Part shown: in pieces, positions 59,394 through 64,000 of the stretch
Position numbering within the stretch: position 1 is the stretch's first letter
Layout of the letters: each line of letters begins with the position of its first letter
From: Cheiracanthium punctorium
Taxonomy: Eukaryota; Arthropoda; Arachnida; Araneae; Cheiracanthiidae
Reading direction: 5' to 3'
Length of the DNA: 64,000 bases
Assembly: GCA_038373885.1 (NCBI GenBank)
Contig: JAWZYV010013285.1
Span: forward strand, 1,302,001-1,366,000
The notes under the pieces: model-generated
Databases searched by the model: none
What the model saw: the letters and a program-made list of their open reading frames with translations, nothing else
What the model was told of the DNA's origin: nothing
Translations under genes and position numbers: made by a program

Positions 59394-62300
59394 GCAAGGA
59401 TTCAGTCAAGAGAGTGTCATGGGTAATTGGGCACCTGCCCCCCCCCCCACATCTCCGGCAAAATTTTGTATATTTGTTAATTGGATACCGATAAATCAAG
59501 TATTTTTGGGAGAAAGCCTACCTTTTCCACCTGTGGTCACCCCCTGAATTTTTTTTCTCGCTATGAACCTGAACGAGTGTCGTAAATATGTAATTTATAG
59601 ATGGATGTATTATCCCTTTCTTCACACGTACTTTTATTCAAAGAAAAAAATGTGTGAAATCCGCACTTTGAAATGTAAGATATATGAACCTATTGTTTAG
59701 TCACAACTTTTTTATAAAAACTGATTAAATTTTTTTGCTTGTAAAAAAAAAAGAAGTTAGACCTTAGAATTTAAGTTAGTTATGGTAAGATCACTGCTTA
59801 TTTTTTTTAGTACAGTTTTACTTTATTTTGTAAAATAATGACTGTGCAATAAACATTGCCTTTTTTATGTTTTAGTATTCAGTGCAAAAGTGAAGAAACG
59901 AAAAAGTGTTCATTTTCAAAACCAGCCTTCATTGAGGTAACCCATTTTCCTTTTCGCAAATCTCTTCATGTCCGAAGAGTTACTTCATAATTTTCGGCAC
60001 TTTATCACATCATAAACATCATTACTTGACCGAGAGCATAAAAGCTTTTAATAATCGGCATTCCCATGCTAATAATGCATTCGAAGTGTTTTAAGCGTTT
60101 CGTTTCTAGGTCTCCCAATAATGACAGCTGAGTAATGCCCCTCCAATTATGTAATTCCTCATTTACCGCCAACTCAACTCAGCTCTCACACTCCACGAAA
60201 ATAAATTTGACAAGCATGTGTGGTGACATGGCAGCAAAAAATCAGGAGCCCATAAATTTCGCTTTCCGAATTCTTCAGCCATGGGGCTGGTCAGTGGCGA
60301 GTAAAATAGCCGATGAGTTAGCTCTCCTCACCGGGGGAATACCATTAAATCGTTCTTGCAATCCATCCGTGTCTTCCAGAATGCGTACGCAACATGCATA
60401 CATGCGTATTCGGCTTTTGTGTGTGTCCGTGGCCCCGAAATTTAAGGAACCGTTTCTTGATAGATTATTGGCGTAGATCTATGTTAATGCGGAAAAAGCA
60501 GGACGTTGTACTTTTTTTTTCTGATGTCCACCAAAGAATGGGACAGTGGTCAGATAGTTGTAACCGGAAACTGCGGGATGATTTGCGGTGGAGTAGGAAA
60601 CGTGCCTTTAATCGGCTTATGTTTTGTTACTAAAAATGCGGTGAAAGTAAAGTTAGAAAGGTTAAACTCTTCCTGAATAATTCTATCCTTTTATTGAATT
60701 TGAGTTTTTTTTTTCAGCGTAGCATATTTTAAAACTTTTTTCAACTGTTGTCCGATACATAAGAAATTTATTTTTACCAAGTAATTCTTATATTTGATTA
60801 ACTGAAAATGAAGTCAACAAAGTTTTTTTAATAACAATAACATTAAGACAAATGTGGTGTAAAATAGAATTTTTTTATTTAAAGAAAACCCGTAATGATT
60901 ATTTCTGAAAGATATAAAATCCGATGAGTAGGATTTCAACAGAAATTTACCTAAAAAAGTTGCTATTCTTTTAAATCGTGTAACTTATGTCTACATTGAA
61001 AAGTTCTCACGGAAGTCCTCCATTGAAAAGTTCTCATGGAAGTCCTCCATTGAAAAGTCTATCCTCTTCATTGAGGTCCTCAAGATTTTGAAGATAGCTC
61101 TCCCAAGAAATTAAATTATGATATTTTTGCGTATAATTTATATCATCTTTTTTACAAACATCGTCTCAGCCTGTTTAATAATAGAGAACTATTTATTTTT
61201 CATTATTTTATTTACTTTTGCTCTTTTAAAAGGAATCGTCAATCATATAGTTACAAAAAAGTTCCAAAGTAAACTAAAATACTTTTAAAATCTCGTCTGT
61301 CATGATATGACTGCCGATCAACCGATTTATTTATGTAGTGTAACTTTTTTAATTCTTTGTAAAGATTTTTTTTCTAAGTAAAATAAGTTCTTGTGACTAA
61401 ATTTATATGCTGTTTTAAATTTCTAGGTAATATTTATAATCATTTTTTAAGTTCCATGTACCACATTTATTTTTATCAGTTATCATGGTGTTATGTTTTT
61501 GTTAAGTTCAAAATAGTGATATAATGCAGTTACAAAATTATACTATTTATCATAATTTAAAAAATAATCTAAAATAATAATTGACTTTATTTTAGTAATT
61601 ATATAATTTTTTAAATAAAGCAAAGTTGTAATCCCAAGCCTTCATTCAAATGGCAAGACACCCTGTGTCCAAACCAAACAGTTATTAAACAGAACTGAAA
61701 ATAATTACGCTGAACATATTTACATATATGTTTAAAAGAACATTTGTAGACAGAGCTCTTAAAAATGCGACATCGTAAAAGCATATTGAAGTATATAACT
61801 CAAAGACCACATGAGGTTTTTTTTCTAAACACTACTTTTACAATTGCTCAAATCAACATCTTTTCAAAATGAAAGTGATACGGAAATACACATGATAATA
61901 ATCATAAAACAGGGAAATAACAAGGGAAGTACTCAGATTGTAAAATAGGCTTAAATACAATTATACGAACACAGAGAAGGCAGGTTTGCTATTATAGTAT
62001 TTTACCGTACTACACTGAGAATTTTGTCTGAAATAATAAAACTGGTAATATGGAATTGCAAATATAAAAATTTATTCTATAAAAAATCATCATAATATAA
62101 TACGCAATTTTTTTCATTCTTCAACGCAATCTCTTGAAAGCAAAAATTGAAAATTAACGATTTATTTATTTGAAGCAGAATACAAATAATACTTGTCGCT
62201 GCAATATAATTATGTCTATAATACAGAAAATATAACCCCATAAAAATCTTACGAAAACTAAAGTTATAGTTAAACTTATTTATTATAGTGCACTAATATT

Positions 62301-63010
62301 TCACCCTTTCCATATTTATAATTTCGCACTGCACTTAAAGATCTGAAATATCTACGCATGGTAAGCTGAAAGCATTAATTTCGACACAAGCACCTTAACA
62401 CATCGTTGACTCTTACCTAGAGTTAGGTAAGGAAAATCATAATTAAATTCAACTGCTGGCATTTTCACGGAGAACTGAATAGGTTAACTTACACAGGAAA
62501 AGATTAATGGTAAACAAAACAATAGTGTACGATACAAAGCCATTTGTTTAATATGCGGTATTTACTGTAGATAAAAGTCAGTCATTTTTACACTTGCGAA
62601 AAGATTTTTGACAGCAGAAAGATAATAAATTTCGGAGATATATTTGGGCAATATCTACTTACTTAATTCCATCTTCCTTTTAGTGGGTTGCATGGATTTA
62701 AATGCCTTAATGTATTCTTTGTATAGCGTGCCAGTTAGTAATTCGAAAATATTTCGTCTTTATTTTTAAATTTTCCTTATTTGAGAAAGACGTCTGACTG
62801 TTCTCTGCCTGACTATGCTTCTCTGTTTTTTTTTTTTTTTGTATTAGAGAGTAATTATTAGAGTGTTTTCCACTTGGAAGAAAAATATAAAAAGACTTTT
62901 CGGAGGGTTTTCAATTATTAATTTCACTTTTCTTCATAAAGAAATTTATTTAAAGCTTTTGTATAGTTTACTTATCGATTGTAATTGTTTAGGTCTAAGA
63001 GAAATATATA
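59394..63010. other. AT-rich DNA, no supported gene
   Basis: 60120-60640 is more G/C-rich and unique-looking, and frames on both strands stay open for 70-110 codons without recognisable motifs; it could be an exon or regulatory region. From 60650 on the DNA is AT-rich, with a 27-bp tandem repeat at 60994-61060. Confidence 0.4.
60994..61060. repeat. 27-bp tandem repeat, two full copies and a partial third
   Basis: 60994-61020 and 61021-61047 differ at one base (ctcacgg against ctcatgg). The next 11 bases (cattgaaaagt) start a third unit. Confidence 0.9.
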
Positions 63011-63014
63011 TATA

Positions 63015-63854
63015 CAGGTTGTCCTAAAAAGGTGGTAACGGGCTTTAATTCTTTATATGTTAGAGATAAGTGGGCAGTGTAAATTGAAAAAAAAATGTTC
63101 AAATTAAGTTCGGAAATAATACTCCGTTAAAAAAACATCCTCTTGTTCATTTTCATACCATTTTTTTTTTGTATATGATCCCCCCTCACCCTACAAAGCA
63201 ATTCCAAGTTAGCAAAATGTGCCCCATGCACTCATAAGGTGACTTACAATATTTGAGAATTATACCTTAAAAAGTGCCAGAGGTATGAAGATAAGTAAAA
63301 CTCTGAATTAAACCACTCTTCCATGTCTCTCGATAAGAAAAAAAATTGCATCAAATGATCGCATTTCAGGGGTTGCACAGAAATTACGAAGGTTTTTTTT
63401 TTTTTTTTTTGTTAAACGAAAGTTATCCGCCCCCCCCCCATTCCAGCAGTAAAATTTACATTCAAAATCATGTGTAGTCCCCGATCATCTTTCTTTAAAG
63501 ATATCTCTGCGACGTTGTATGACAAATTCGCAAAATTATTACGCCAAATATTATCGCCAATATTATCGCCAAATATTATCGCCAAATGTATTGCTAAATT
63601 TGTATCACCAAATTTGACTCTGGCTCAAATTTGGTAAGCCACCTCATTAGTTTCTGGGACACATTTTACCAACAAGGAATGCTTTTGCACGGGGGTCGTA
63701 TAGAAGTTTAAAAAGTATCCTTTTTTTTAATGTGAAGTCTTATAAAAGACCTTAATTTGAACTTTTTTTTTTCAAATTACTCTGCCCACTTATCTCTAAT
63801 AAGTAAAGAATTAAATCTCGTATAAACCCCGTAACCAACTTTTGGGACAATCTG
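63015..63854. mobile_element. TA-flanked inverted-repeat element (mariner-like), 840 bp
   Basis: Flanked by TA at 63013-63014 and 63855-63856. The left end CAGGTTGTCCTAAAAAGGTG and the inverted right end CAGATTGTCCCAAAAGTTGG start terminal repeats that extend, with gaps, for about 100 bp (shared: tagagataagtgggcag). No transposase frame. A short tandem array of ttatcgccaaata-like units lies at about 63540-63590. Confidence 0.8.
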
Positions 63855-63856
63855 TA

Positions 63857-64000
63857 TACATTTACATGTATATACAATGGTGGCAAAAATTGTGGTCACT
63901 TTTTTAGATGTTTAGGTTTTAACTTTGTATGCTATTGAGAAATGCTACGTTTCACAAAATGCAAACTCATAAATCATTTTAAACAGAATTCAATACTGAT
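63857..64000. other. Right edge of the window, nothing recognised
   Basis: 144 bases of AT-rich DNA beginning with tacatttacatgtatataca. The phrase acaatggtggcaaaaattgtggtcac may start another repeat that continues outside the window. Confidence 0.3.

Noticed and set aside
1..64000. Search for CRISPR-like arrays, operons, phage or toxin-antitoxin systems
   Set aside because: No regularly spaced repeats, ribosome binding sites or compact gene strings; spliced exons, SINEs and MITEs indicate animal nuclear DNA.

Overview
The window looks like nuclear DNA from an animal with an AT-rich genome full of repeats, most likely an arthropod and plausibly a spider. That assignment is an inference from the types of mobile element, the base composition and the lack of compact genes; no diagnostic gene was found. 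There are no bacterial operons, no CRISPR array and no rRNA. Long reading frames are almost absent, and the only one that clearly encodes a known protein is a Tc1-type transposase at 46.7-47.7 kb.

Host coding sequence is sparse, and what I can defend is on the minus strand. Two exons (17484-17617 and 12890-13079) have good splice sites and matching phases. Together they give the first 108 residues of a helical, coiled-coil-like protein. A third well-bounded exon (51103-51234) belongs to another or the same unrecognised gene. Two weaker candidates are noted at 20.7 kb (minus) and 57.1 kb (plus).

Layout: 1-2.8 kb is a large fold-back repeat. From 4.7 to 10.6 kb there is a piggyBac-type MITE, hAT-type MITEs with 8-bp target duplications, and tRNA-derived SINEs, including a three-level nest at 8.75-9.75 kb. 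The intron at 12.9-17.5 kb holds a TA-flanked MITE, a 713-bp near-perfect hairpin element and a decayed LINE (RNase H) that is itself split by a DNA transposon. From 18.3 to 20.4 kb two 173-bp MITEs in opposite orientation flank an 843-bp hairpin element. From 22.7 to 36.9 kb and from 52.7 to 57 kb the DNA is AT-rich with little recognisable content apart from short palindromes. From 43.5 to 50.3 kb there is a head-to-tail pair of one repeat unit, the second invaded by the Tc1 element and another repeat, with an inverted relative at 51.6-52.7 kb. From 57.5 to 59.4 kb piggyBac and hAT elements are clustered. A TA-flanked 840-bp element closes the window at 63-63.85 kb.

The genes do not form a visible pathway. 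The main story is the layering of transposons and the large number of inverted repeats able to fold into long hairpins. I see no convincing new multi-gene system.
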